The notes under the pieces: model-generated
What the model was told of the DNA's origin: nothing
Database searches by the model: none
Seen by the model: the letters and a program-made list of their open reading frames with translations, nothing else
In this document: positions 1 through 5,301 of the stretch, piece after piece
Layout: every line of letters starts with the position of its first letter
How positions within the stretch are numbered: position 1 is the stretch's first letter
Assembly (NCBI GenBank): GCA_021810985.1
Contig: JAJZQA010000120.1
Span: 1 to 7,736, forward strand
Length of the DNA: 7,736 nt
Source: Deltaproteobacteria bacterium
Lineage (GTDB): Bacteria; Desulfobacterota; Desulfuromonadia; Geobacterales; Geobacteraceae
Direction: 5' to 3'
Translations under genes and position numbers: made by a program

Positions 1-26
1 CGCTCAAATGAGCGGGGCTTCTTTTT
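1..26. terminator. Probable bidirectional intrinsic terminator, cut by the window edge
   Basis: A perfect dyad CGCTCA-AA-TGAGCG occupies the first 14 bases. On the plus strand it continues as GGGGCTTCTTTTT. Read on the minus strand, AAGCCCC precedes the dyad, so the full stem is probably AAGCCCCGCTCA with its complement, and the outer arm lies left of the window. It would end minus-strand transcription coming from ilvE and the small cysteine gene, and perhaps a convergent plus-strand gene outside the window. Only one arm of the outer stem is visible. Confidence 0.55.
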
Positions 27-39
27 GGCTCCGGGAAGT

Positions 40-192
40 TCAGAGGAGTAGTTCCATCTGCTTCCAGTCCTGTTTCCTGACCTTGGGGCCCGGGTAGTAG
101 CGGGGGCAGTTGGCAATCACCACCTCGGGAGACTGCTTGCAGTGCCGCCGGCACGAGACACATAACTGGTTGCTGTTCGTTTGTTGTTTCAT
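40..192 (-). CDS. Small four-cysteine protein (50 aa), function unknown
   Basis: This short reading frame runs from ATG at 192 to TGA at 40 and encodes 50 residues. Its N-terminal half carries Cys11, Cys14, Cys18 and Cys29 in a CxxCxxxC-x10-CPRYY arrangement, which suggests a bound metal such as zinc or an iron-sulfur cluster. The C-terminal half is basic and hydrophilic and ends in LLL. There is no signal peptide or membrane segment. It starts 5 nt after the ilvE stop, with no clear Shine-Dalgarno of its own, so translation is probably coupled to ilvE. It ends just before the edge terminator, which makes it the last gene of that unit. I do not recognise a named family. The regular cysteine spacing and the operon position argue that it is real; the function is open. 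Confidence 0.6.
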   Translation of the reverse strand: MKQQTNSNQLCVSCRRHCKQSPEVVIANCPRYYPGPKVRKQDWKQMELLL

Positions 193-197
193 GGCAA

Positions 198-1271
198 TCA
201 GTCGATCTTGCGAACCCAGCCGAAAGTATCCGGAATCTTTCCGTACTGGATTCCGGTAAGGGTGTCGTACAGTTTCTGGGTCAGATTCCCCACGCCACCA
301 TTGCCAACAGTCAAGGATTCGTCCTTGTAGCTGAGAACCCCGACCGGGGTGATAACCGCGGCGGTGCCGCTGCCGAATGCTTCCTTTACCTTGCCTGCGC
401 GGATGTCCGCAATCAACTCGTCGATGGCGATCTGACGTTCTTCGATGCGGAAACCCATGGTATCGGCAAGTTTCATGACCGAGTCGCGGGTGACGCCCTT
501 GAGGATGGAGCCGGTGAGGGGGGCGGTGACAACGACATCGTCATAGACGAAGAACATATTCATGGAGCCGACTTCTTCGATGTATTTCTTGTCGCAGCCA
601 TCCAGCCAGAGCACCTGGTCGAACCCTTTTTTCTTCGCGACCTGGGCAGCCTTGAGAGAAGCGGCATAGTTTCCGCCGGTCTTGGCTTCCCCGGTGCCGC
701 CGGGGACCGCGCGAACATAGGTGTCTTCCACGAGAATCTTGACCGGATTGAACCCGGCGGCATAGTAGGCGCCGACCGGAGACATGATAACGAAGAAATA
801 GTAGTGGTCGGAAGGCTTGACGCCCAGTACCGGCTCGACGGCGATGACTGCGGGGCGGATGTAGAGAGAGGTGCCCTCGGAGCCTGGGACCCAGTCTTTT
901 TCGAGTCGCACAAGCTGGCTGATGCCTTCGAGGAAGAGCTCTTCCGGGATTTCCGGTATGCAAAGCCGCTCTGCCGAGAGATTGAAGCGGTGAGCGTTGA
1001 TTTCCGGCCGGAAGAGGGCGATGCTGCCATCCGCCCATTTATATGCCTTGAGGCCTTCGAAAATTTCCTGCGCATAATGAAAGACAAGGGCAGAGGGGTC
1101 GAGGACAAAGGGGGCGTAAGGCTGGATTCTGGCGTCAACCCAACCCTCCGAAGCTTTCCATTCCACGAGGAACATCCGGTCAGTGAATAATCTGCCGAAG
1201 CTGAGCGTGGATTCATCGGTGTACTTGGTTTTCTTCTTTTCTTCCGGAAGAGGAAGAACCTTGATTTCCAT
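198..1271 (-). CDS. ilvE: Branched-chain amino acid aminotransferase (BCAT)
   Basis: The 357-residue product is a PLP-dependent fold-type IV transaminase that exchanges the amino group between glutamate/2-oxoglutarate and leucine, isoleucine or valine and their keto acids, the last step of branched-chain synthesis, in the cytoplasm. Visible landmarks are YAQEIFEGLKAY (about 66-77), YIRPAVIA (about 137-144), the PLP-lysine segment EAKTGGNYAAS with Lys197, EEVGSMNMFF (about 232-241) and the C-terminal FGSGTAAVITPV. The length fits the longer BCAT group (about 350-360 aa) rather than the shorter E. coli form (about 309). I chose ATG 1271 because GGGAGG lies 7 nt upstream and the family normally begins near MEIK. 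An in-frame ATG at 1331 would add 20 residues not expected in the family, although AAAGG sits before it. The small cysteine gene follows after 5 nt. rpoH is divergent. Confidence 0.95.
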   Translation of the reverse strand: MEIKVLPLPEEKKKTKYTDESTLSFGRLFTDRMFLVEWKASEGWVDARIQPYAPFVLDPSALVFHYAQEIFEGLKAYKWADGSIALFRPEINAHRFNLSAERLCIPEIPEELFLEGISQLVRLEKDWVPGSEGTSLYIRPAVIAVEPVLGVKPSDHYYFFVIMSPVGAYYAAGFNPVKILVEDTYVRAVPGGTGEAKTGGNYAASLKAAQVAKKKGFDQVLWLDGCDKKYIEEVGSMNMFFVYDDVVVTAPLTGSILKGVTRDSVMKLADTMGFRIEERQIAIDELIADIRAGKVKEAFGSGTAAVITPVGVLSYKDESLTVGNGGVGNLTQKLYDTLTGIQYGKIPDTFGWVRKID

Positions 1272-1276
1272 GATGC

Positions 1277-1284
1277 AACCTCCC
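1277..1284 (-). promoter_or_regulatory. ilvE ribosome binding site
   Basis: On the minus strand GGGAGGTT precedes ATG 1271, with the GGAGG core 7 nt from the start. This decides for the 357-aa form of IlvE. The three leading G bases also belong to one arm of the 10-bp inverted repeat at 1282-1291/1338-1347, so base pairing in a long leader could block this site. Confidence 0.7.
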
Positions 1285-1347
1285 GTAAAGGCCGGGAAAG
1301 AGCCTTGTTCATTAGATATTCTGTGTAGCATATCTCACCTTTACGGG
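1282..1347. repeat. Perfect 10-bp inverted repeat in the ilvE leader/promoter
   Basis: CCCGTAAAGG at 1282-1291 and CCTTTACGGG at 1338-1347 are exact reverse complements, 46 bp apart. If ilvE mRNA starts upstream of 1347, the arms can form a 10-bp stem that captures the first bases of the ilvE Shine-Dalgarno. If it starts near 1315 (promoter candidate at 1322-1350), the two copies would instead be DNA half-sites flanking the start point, with the outer one touching the -35 hexamer. A partial third match (TTTACG) lies at 1495-1500. Confidence 0.55.
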
Positions 1348-1350
1348 CAA
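1322..1350 (-). promoter_or_regulatory. Candidate ilvE promoter
   Basis: On the minus strand TTGCCC (1350-1345) is followed after 17 bp by TACACA (1327-1322), with TG one base ahead of the -10, an extended -10 form. The predicted start is near 1315, giving a leader of about 44 nt. The -10 matches the consensus poorly, so this is the best candidate in the region and not a firm call. Confidence 0.3.
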
Positions 1351-1377
1351 GATTTATTCACTCTCTCTAGAAAAATT

Positions 1378-1416
1378 GCCCGCGGACTGCTTCGACGGCA
1401 AGCGCTTTCAGCGGGC
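1378..1416. terminator. Composite stem-loop between ilvE and rpoH, terminator-like on the minus strand
   Basis: The outer stem GCCCGC (1378-1383) pairs with GCGGGC (1411-1416). An inner stem GCTT (1389-1392) pairs with AAGC (1400-1403). On the minus strand the structure is followed by AATTTTTC, on the plus strand by GTTTTCT. Sitting between divergent genes, it could be an attenuator in a long ilvE leader or an insulator against antisense transcription. The interior is imperfect, so terminator strength is uncertain. Confidence 0.3.
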
Positions 1417-1600
1417 GTTTTCTGTTGATTGCACAGGGGAATATGGAAAAGCCGGTACGGATAAAATGTAAGTTATAATAAAAAACTTCCGGCGTTTACG
1501 AGGGCGGCGCTATTTCCGTCACAGATTCAGGATGGCCTTTTTTTGGATGCCAGGTGTGGGCGAACTGTCTGAGAGAATTGACGAAAACCAATTTTTCTTG
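1417..1600. other. Non-coding part of the ilvE-rpoH divergent region
   Basis: I find no gene in this stretch. It is more AT-rich than its surroundings, with runs such as TATAATAAAAAA near 1474-1485 and a run of seven T near 1539-1545. A TATAAT hexamer at 1474-1479 has no acceptable -35 box on the plus strand. The minus-strand TATAAC at the same place also lacks one. An upstream ilvE promoter might lie here but cannot be fixed by eye. Confidence 0.4.
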
Positions 1601-1629
1601 TTGAAATGCGGAATTTTTCTTGCTATATT
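1601..1629 (+). promoter_or_regulatory. rpoH promoter, sigma-70 type
   Basis: TTGAAA (1601-1606) and TATATT (1624-1629) are separated by exactly 17 bp, and TG at 1621-1622 gives an extended -10. The predicted start is near 1636, inside the CIRCE element that begins 2 bp after the -10. I see no CTTGAAA / CCCCAT-type sigma-32 promoter, so basal expression appears to be vegetative and controlled by repression. Confidence 0.75.
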
Positions 1630-1630
1630 T

Positions 1631-1657
1631 TTAGCACTCACTGAAGCAGAGTGCTAA
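1631..1657 (+). promoter_or_regulatory. CIRCE operator (HrcA binding site)
   Basis: TTAGCACTC (1631-1639) and GAGTGCTAA (1649-1657) flank a 9-bp spacer, a perfect match to the 9-9-9 CIRCE consensus bound by the heat-shock repressor HrcA. It lies directly after the -10 box and covers the predicted transcription start, so HrcA would block rpoH initiation. Release of HrcA upon heat or chaperonin titration would raise RpoH. The arms can also fold at the 5' end of the mRNA, which for CIRCE leaders elsewhere affects transcript stability. Confidence 0.97.
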
Positions 1658-1669
1658 TATACCTCGGTG

Positions 1670-1700
1670 CCCCGCATCGGGGTTCCTTGAAAGAAGGAGG
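1670..1700 (+). promoter_or_regulatory. Structured rpoH leader: GC hairpin plus hairpin over the Shine-Dalgarno
   Basis: CCCCG-CAT-CGGGG (1670-1682) forms a tight stem. Immediately after it, TTCCTT (1683-1688) can pair with AAGGAG (1694-1699) across a GAAAG loop (one wobble pair, five Watson-Crick pairs). AAGGAGG (1694-1700) is the near-perfect rpoH ribosome binding site, 8 nt before ATG 1709. The two helices are contiguous and could stack. A weak helix hiding a strong ribosome binding site is the design of simple RNA thermometers. Its function here is inferred; the pairing is seen. Confidence 0.45.
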
Positions 1701-1708
1701 TTGATTTT

Positions 1709-2578
1709 ATGACCGGTTCTTTGCCTATTTTGTCAGACAATCTGCAAAAATACTTTGCTGAAATAAGACGTTTCCGCGTTCTGACTCCGGAAGAGGAGTA
1801 TCAGCTGGCGGTAAAATTTTACGAGGAAAAGGACCTTGAAGCCGCCCACATGCTGGTTACCTCGAATCTTCGCTTTGTGGTGAAAATTGCCGGGGAATAC
1901 CGCTCCTACGGAATGAAGATGCTTGATCTGATTCAGGAAGGCAATGTGGGACTGATGATGGCGGTCCGTAAGTTCAATCCATATAAAGGCTTTCGCCTGA
2001 TCTCCTATGCGGTCTGGTGGATTCGGGCATATATTCAGAACTATATCATCTCAACCTGGAGCCTGTTGAAGATCGGGACCACCCAGGCGCAGCGGAAATT
2101 GTTCTTCAAGCTGAAGCAGGCCAAAGATGCCATCAAAAACATGCTCGGAGATGATGATGCGCCGGCTGCTTCCCATTCGCTGGAAGTGAAGGAGTCCGAG
2201 TACCTCGAGATGGAACAGCGCTTGCGTGGCGATTGCTCCTTGGACGCCGAACTGGTTGCCGGAGAAGGGTACTCGCTTATGGACTCCCTTGCCGATGAGC
2301 GGATGAACCAGGAAGAGCTGCTGTCCGAGAATCAGACGGCGGCGCTCCTGGAGCGGGAGGTTTCTCAGGCTGTGTCACGCCTGAATGAAAAAGAGCGCTT
2401 CGTCATCGAGCAGCGGGTGTCGGCTGAAGAACCGCTGACTCTCCAGGAGATCGCGGACCATTTTTCCATATCACGGGAACGGGTGCGCCAGATTGAGGAG
2501 GGCGCTTTGAAGAAAATGAAGACACTGCTTTTACCTCTGGTGTCGCAGGGGATAGCGTCCTCACCGGCTGGTGCCTGA
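1709..2578 (+). CDS. rpoH: Heat-shock RNA polymerase sigma factor (sigma-32)
   Basis: The 289-aa product directs RNA polymerase to heat-shock promoters (chaperones, proteases). Region 1.2 starts near residue 10 (DNLQKYFAEIRRFRVLTPEEE). Region 2 covers about 45-115, with NLRFVVKIAGEYRSYGM, LDLIQEGNVGLMMAVRKFNP (core binding) and GFRLISYAVWWIRAYIQNYI (-10 recognition). The segment QRKLFFKLKQAK (128-139) is the RpoH box that separates RpoH from other sigma factors. Region 4.2 is LTLQEIADHFSISRERVRQIEEGALKKMK (about 243-271). Length is normal (E. coli 284). The ATG has AAGGAGG 8 nt upstream. Expression is probably controlled by HrcA through CIRCE and possibly by leader structure. No rpoH-specific intrinsic terminator is obvious downstream apart from a long-loop inverted repeat. 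Confidence 0.96.
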   Translation: MTGSLPILSDNLQKYFAEIRRFRVLTPEEEYQLAVKFYEEKDLEAAHMLVTSNLRFVVKIAGEYRSYGMKMLDLIQEGNVGLMMAVRKFNPYKGFRLISYAVWWIRAYIQNYIISTWSLLKIGTTQAQRKLFFKLKQAKDAIKNMLGDDDAPAASHSLEVKESEYLEMEQRLRGDCSLDAELVAGEGYSLMDSLADERMNQEELLSENQTAALLEREVSQAVSRLNEKERFVIEQRVSAEEPLTLQEIADHFSISRERVRQIEEGALKKMKTLLLPLVSQGIASSPAGA

Positions 2579-2585
2579 TCCGGGT

Positions 2586-2637
2586 CGGGAGCTCCTTTGC
2601 CGCAGATAATTGCATTGACAAAAATCGCGGGCTCCCG
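2586..2637 (+). repeat. Inverted repeat after rpoH, overlapping the metX promoter
   Basis: CGGGAGC (2586-2592) and GCTCCCG (2631-2637) are exact reverse complements 38 nt apart, followed by TATCCTTTTT. In rpoH readthrough RNA this could act as a weak terminator with a large loop. The right arm lies within the -35/-10 spacer of the metX promoter and abuts its -10, so it could also influence that promoter. The function is uncertain. Confidence 0.3.
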
Positions 2638-2643
2638 TATCCT
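2615..2643 (+). promoter_or_regulatory. metX promoter
   Basis: TTGACA (2615-2620), a consensus -35, and TATCCT (2638-2643) are 17 bp apart. The predicted start is near 2650, about 16 nt before the SAM aptamer P1 helix. Geometry and distance to the riboswitch both fit. Confidence 0.75.
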
Positions 2644-2665
2644 TTTTCAACAATTTCATATAAGA

Positions 2666-2772
2666 CCTTCTTATCAAGAGTGGTGGAGGGATAGGCCCTG
2701 CGAAACCACAGCAACCGGCCCGGCAACGGGTGCCAGGTGCTAAATCCTGCCGAATGGCACAGATGAGAAAGG
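2666..2772 (+). promoter_or_regulatory. SAM-I (S-box) riboswitch aptamer
   Basis: The S-box core is clear. P1 is CCTTCTTATC (2666-2675) with GATGAGAAAGG (2762-2772, one bulged A). Then come AAGAGTGGTGGAGGGA and GGCCC with the GAAACCAC return strand of P2, the GCAACC joint, P3 closed by a GCAA loop (about 2717-2734), the conserved GGTGCTAAATCCTGC (2737-2751 region), and P4 TGCC-GAAT-GGCA (2748-2759). It senses S-adenosylmethionine. It lies between a good promoter and an intrinsic terminator upstream of metX, which fits methionine biosynthesis control. SAM binding would stabilise P1 and switch expression off. Confidence 0.96.
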
Positions 2773-2796
2773 TGTTTCAGGCGGACAGGTACCCGG

Positions 2797-2829
2797 AAGC
2801 TCCTTCTCATCAAAGAAGGGGCTTTTTTT
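2797..2829 (+). terminator. Riboswitch-controlled intrinsic terminator upstream of metX
   Basis: The arm AAGCTCCTTCT (2797-2807) pairs with AGAAGGGGCTT (2814-2824) with one wobble pair, across a CATCAA loop. The 3' arm runs into a tract of seven T (2823-2829). The bases CCTTCTCATC (2802-2811) also pair with the P1 3' strand GATGAGAAAGG (2762-2772), so antiterminator and terminator exclude each other. High SAM frees the terminator; low SAM gives readthrough into metX. Confidence 0.93.
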
Positions 2830-2874
2830 GTATCAGCAGCCGCAACCCTTTACCCTGATTCCTGCGAGCAACCC

Positions 2875-3984
2875 ATGTCCGTCGGCATTGTAGAAACTCA
2901 ATCCGTTACCTTCGACACCGAACTTCGCCTCGAAAGCGGCCGGATCCTCGGTCCGATTACCCTTGCCTATGAAACCTACGGCACCTTGAACAGCAATCGT
3001 TCCAATGCGGTGATGATCACTCATGCCTGGACCGGAAATGCCCACGTTGCCGGCAAGTTCAGTGAGGATGATCAGAAGGTCGGCTGGTGGGATGCCATCG
3101 TGGGACCGGGGCGGTTGCTGGATACCGACAAGTATTTTGTGATCTGCTCCAATATTATCGGCTCCTGTTATGGTTCCACCGGACCAACTTCGATCAACCC
3201 GAAGACCGGGAAGCGCTATAACCTCTCTTTTCCGGTCATCACGGTCCGTGATATGGTGCGAGCGCAAGCTCTGTTGCTGGACCATCTGGGAATCGACAAG
3301 CTGCTGACCGTGCTTGGCGGCAGTATGGGCGGCATGCAGGCCCTGGAATGGGCAACCTGCTTTCCGGACCGGATTGCCTCGGCGGTTGTTCTGGCCACGA
3401 GCGGCCGGCCATCGCCCATGGCCATCGCCATGAATGCCGTGGCCCGCTGGGCGATCTTCAACGATCCCACCTGGAAAAAGGGCGAGTACCGCAAAAATCC
3501 GAAGGATGGCCTGGCCCTGGCCCGCGGCATCGGCCACATTACCTTTCTTTCCGATGAGTCCATGTGGAGCAAGTTCGGCCGCAGATTCTCGGCCCGGGAT
3601 GGTTTGTTCGACTTCTTCGGCCGCTTCGAGGTGGAGCGCTACCTTTCTTACAACGGCTACAATTTCGTGGATCGCTTTGATGCCAATTCCTTCCTCTACC
3701 TGGCCAAGGCCCTTGACCTTTACGACGTTGCCTGGGGCTGCGAATCGCTCCAGGAAGCCTTTGCCCCGGTCACGGCGCCCATCCAGTTTTATGCCTTCAC
3801 CTCCGACTGGCTCTACCCGCCGGCTCAGACCGAAGAGCTGGTCAACGTGCTGAAGGAACTGGACAAGCCGGTTGAGTACCATCTCATCGAGTCGACCTAC
3901 GGCCACGATGCTTTCCTGCTGGAGCACGAGACCTTTGCGCCGTTGGTTCTGGATTTTCTCGACCGCATTTCTTCCAACAACTGA
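2875..3984 (+). CDS. metX: Homoserine O-acetyltransferase (MetX family)
   Basis: The 369-aa alpha/beta-hydrolase-fold enzyme transfers an acyl group from acyl-CoA to the hydroxyl of L-homoserine, the activating step of methionine synthesis in the cytoplasm. The nucleophile elbow GGSMGG puts the catalytic Ser at 150. Asp311 in SDWLYPP and His344 in YGHDAFLLE complete the triad. SNIIGSCYGSTGPTSINP (about 92-109) and RFEVERYLSY (about 250-259) are typical of the family. Length is normal. The start is the only candidate after the terminator; its Shine-Dalgarno is poor (GAG 6 nt upstream), as no strong site exists. The SAM-I riboswitch fits the role. Some MetX proteins use succinyl-CoA instead of acetyl-CoA, and I cannot exclude that by eye. 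metW, often next to metX, does not follow here. Confidence 0.95.
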   Translation: MSVGIVETQSVTFDTELRLESGRILGPITLAYETYGTLNSNRSNAVMITHAWTGNAHVAGKFSEDDQKVGWWDAIVGPGRLLDTDKYFVICSNIIGSCYGSTGPTSINPKTGKRYNLSFPVITVRDMVRAQALLLDHLGIDKLLTVLGGSMGGMQALEWATCFPDRIASAVVLATSGRPSPMAIAMNAVARWAIFNDPTWKKGEYRKNPKDGLALARGIGHITFLSDESMWSKFGRRFSARDGLFDFFGRFEVERYLSYNGYNFVDRFDANSFLYLAKALDLYDVAWGCESLQEAFAPVTAPIQFYAFTSDWLYPPAQTEELVNVLKELDKPVEYHLIESTYGHDAFLLEHETFAPLVLDFLDRISSNN

Positions 3985-4038
3985 TCCCCCCCTGATTTTC
4001 CCGAGGTTTCTCCCGAGCCGCGCTCCCTGTCAGCGGAC

Positions 4039-4067
4039 TTCACTTTTCTTTGCGCTCCGTGTATGGT
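4039..4067 (+). promoter_or_regulatory. Candidate promoter for the zinc-ribbon membrane protein
   Basis: TTCACT (4039-4044) and TATGGT (4062-4067) are 17 bp apart, each matching four of six consensus bases. The predicted start near 4074 gives a leader of about 45 nt. No strong metX terminator is visible in 3985-4118, so cotranscription with metX is also possible. Confidence 0.35.
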
Positions 4068-4118
4068 GTGTGGTGAAAAGATACTCCCTTTGCAACCTGA
4101 ACCAGAGGAGTTAGTGCT

Positions 4119-5267
4119 ATGGGTCTGCTTACGATTTCCTGTCCATCCTGCGGCTTTACCCGCCAACTGCCCGAAGAAAACGTCCCGGAGGGTCCGCGGC
4201 GCGTCACCTGTCCCCAGTGTAAAGAGATATTCGTCTATGATAAAGCCGCTCCTCCCGGCACGATTGGAGATTCTTCTGCTACCGGTTTTCCCGAATCCGC
4301 GGCGTCCGGTCCATCGTTTGAGCAGTCCTCCCAAAATGAATCTCCCGCCGTTTCACCGGACGATTCCCAACAAGCCGCGGCCGAAGAATCGCCAGATTCT
4401 TTTTCTGCTGCATCCCCAGATAAACCGGCTGCGTTGACCGATATCGGTGATCTGTTCCGCCAGAGTTGGGAACTGTATCAGAAGCGCTTCGCACCCCTGG
4501 CTCTCCTTTATCTGTTGACGATTCTGGCCTTTGTCATCCCCGCGCTCGTGGCGGTGGGACTGGGCTTCTTCACGACCTTGCTTGCCGGCGGCATCGCTTT
4601 TTTCGTTACGGTTTCCCTTGGCGTCCTGGTCGGTATCGTCGGCTCGCTTTGGTGCTACGGCGGGTTCCTTTCCGCCGTGCTGGACGATACACTCCGGCTT
4701 GAAGATGCACTTCGCCGCGGCAAGGAGCTGATTCTGCCCCTTGCCTGGATTTTTCTGCTGGGGGGCTTCCTTGTAACCGGCGGCTACCTCCTGCTGATTA
4801 TACCCGGCGTGATCTTCACGGTCTGGTTTTCGCTGGCCCAATTCATCATGCCCGATGAAAATATCCGTGGTATGGCAGCCCTCCTCAAAAGCCGGGAATA
4901 TGTGCGAGGTTATTGGCTTGAGGTTGCACTCAGGTTGTTTCTTGTCTGGGTCGTGTCCGGACTTGTGGGGGCGATTCCGTTATTCGGGCCGATCCTGGCG
5001 CTGCTCTTTTTTCCCTATCTGATGATTTTTCATTGCCTGATCTATCGGGATCTGCGTGCCTTCAAGGGTGATCTGCCCGATGCTCACGGCACAAAGAGCA
5101 AGCTCCTCTGGCCGGGCGTTGCCCTGGTTGGCTGGGTTCTCGTCCCGGCTCTCCTGATCCTGCTCTTTGGCTCCTTGTGCAGTGAGAAATTTCGCCGGGA
5201 AACGCCGGTCAAGGTTGAAGCGGAATATGGGGGCAGCGCTTGCCTCCCCCTCATTCGGCGGGTATGA
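4119..5267 (+). CDS. Zinc-ribbon domain polytopic membrane protein, function unknown
   Basis: The 382-aa protein has three parts. Residues 1-40 form a zinc ribbon of the MJ0042/zinc-ribbon type: CPSC (Cys8, Cys11) and CPQC (Cys31, Cys34) with VPEGPRRVTCPQCKEIF. Residues about 43-105 are a Ser/Pro/Ala/Asp-rich, probably disordered linker. Residues about 110-352 hold an amphipathic start (DLFRQSWELYQKRFAPLALL) and six to seven hydrophobic segments (about 125-148, 152-178, 205-225, 226-243, 268-288, 290-309, 331-352). LLIIPGVIFTVWFSLAQFIMPDE and the following LKSREYVRGYW resemble a membrane domain seen in several uncharacterised proteins and next to glycerophosphodiesterase domains. The ATG has AGAGGAG 8 nt upstream. 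No enzyme motif is visible; sensing or scaffolding at the inner membrane is only a guess. Confidence 0.8.
   Translation: MGLLTISCPSCGFTRQLPEENVPEGPRRVTCPQCKEIFVYDKAAPPGTIGDSSATGFPESAASGPSFEQSSQNESPAVSPDDSQQAAAEESPDSFSAASPDKPAALTDIGDLFRQSWELYQKRFAPLALLYLLTILAFVIPALVAVGLGFFTTLLAGGIAFFVTVSLGVLVGIVGSLWCYGGFLSAVLDDTLRLEDALRRGKELILPLAWIFLLGGFLVTGGYLLLIIPGVIFTVWFSLAQFIMPDENIRGMAALLKSREYVRGYWLEVALRLFLVWVVSGLVGAIPLFGPILALLFFPYLMIFHCLIYRDLRAFKGDLPDAHGTKSKLLWPGVALVGWVLVPALLILLFGSLCSEKFRRETPVKVEAEYGGSACLPLIRRV
5229..5248 (+). repeat. Hairpin in the last codons of the zinc-ribbon membrane gene
   Basis: GGGGGCA pairs with TGCC and CCC (one bulged T) around the loop GCGCT. There is no T tract, so a standard intrinsic terminator is unlikely. 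It may slow polymerase or protect the 3' end. It lies inside the coding region, which argues for caution. Confidence 0.25.
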
Positions 5268-5283
5268 TTAGTACAACGTGAAT

Positions 5284-5301
5284 CGCTGAGAATTCTGAGC
5301 G
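5284..5301. promoter_or_regulatory. Operator-like dyad upstream of the MerA-like operon
   Basis: An 18-bp near-perfect palindrome with arms CGCT and AGCG around AGAATTCT (two symmetric mismatched positions) lies in the short gap before the oxidoreductase gene. It overlaps a weak promoter candidate, TTCTGA (5293-5298) and TAAGAT (5315-5320) with 16 bp spacing. A further small dyad, TTAC-C-GTAA, lies at 5309-5317. The position suits a repressor site, but I cannot name a regulator. Confidence 0.3.

Noticed and set aside
804..1190. 128-aa plus-strand open frame opposite ilvE
   Set aside because: It is antisense to conserved IlvE sequence, has no ribosome binding site or recognisable domain, and is typical of GC-rich shadow frames.
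1272..1331. Longer IlvE start at ATG 1331 (20 extra residues)
   Set aside because: A possible AAAGG lies before it, but GGGAGG before ATG 1271 is stronger, the family normally starts near MEIK, and the extra stretch overlaps the promoter candidate and inverted repeat.
1443..1478. 11-codon plus-strand frame (MEKPVRIKCKL) with AGGGGAA just upstream
   Set aside because: It is too short to support, the ribosome-site spacing is wrong, and no regulatory codon run is present.
1474..1479. Consensus TATAAT hexamer in the divergent region
   Set aside because: No matching -35 lies 15-19 bp upstream on the plus strand and the gene it would serve already has a much better promoter at 1601-1629; AT-rich chance match is likely.
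2403..2813. 136-aa minus-strand frame across the rpoH end and the SAM riboswitch
   Set aside because: It runs through sigma region 4 and a structured riboswitch, which fully explain the conservation there.
2833..3927. 364-aa minus-strand open frame opposite metX
   Set aside because: It is a shadow of the catalytic-triad-containing metX frame; its composition is low in recognisable motifs and its end overlaps the riboswitch terminator side.
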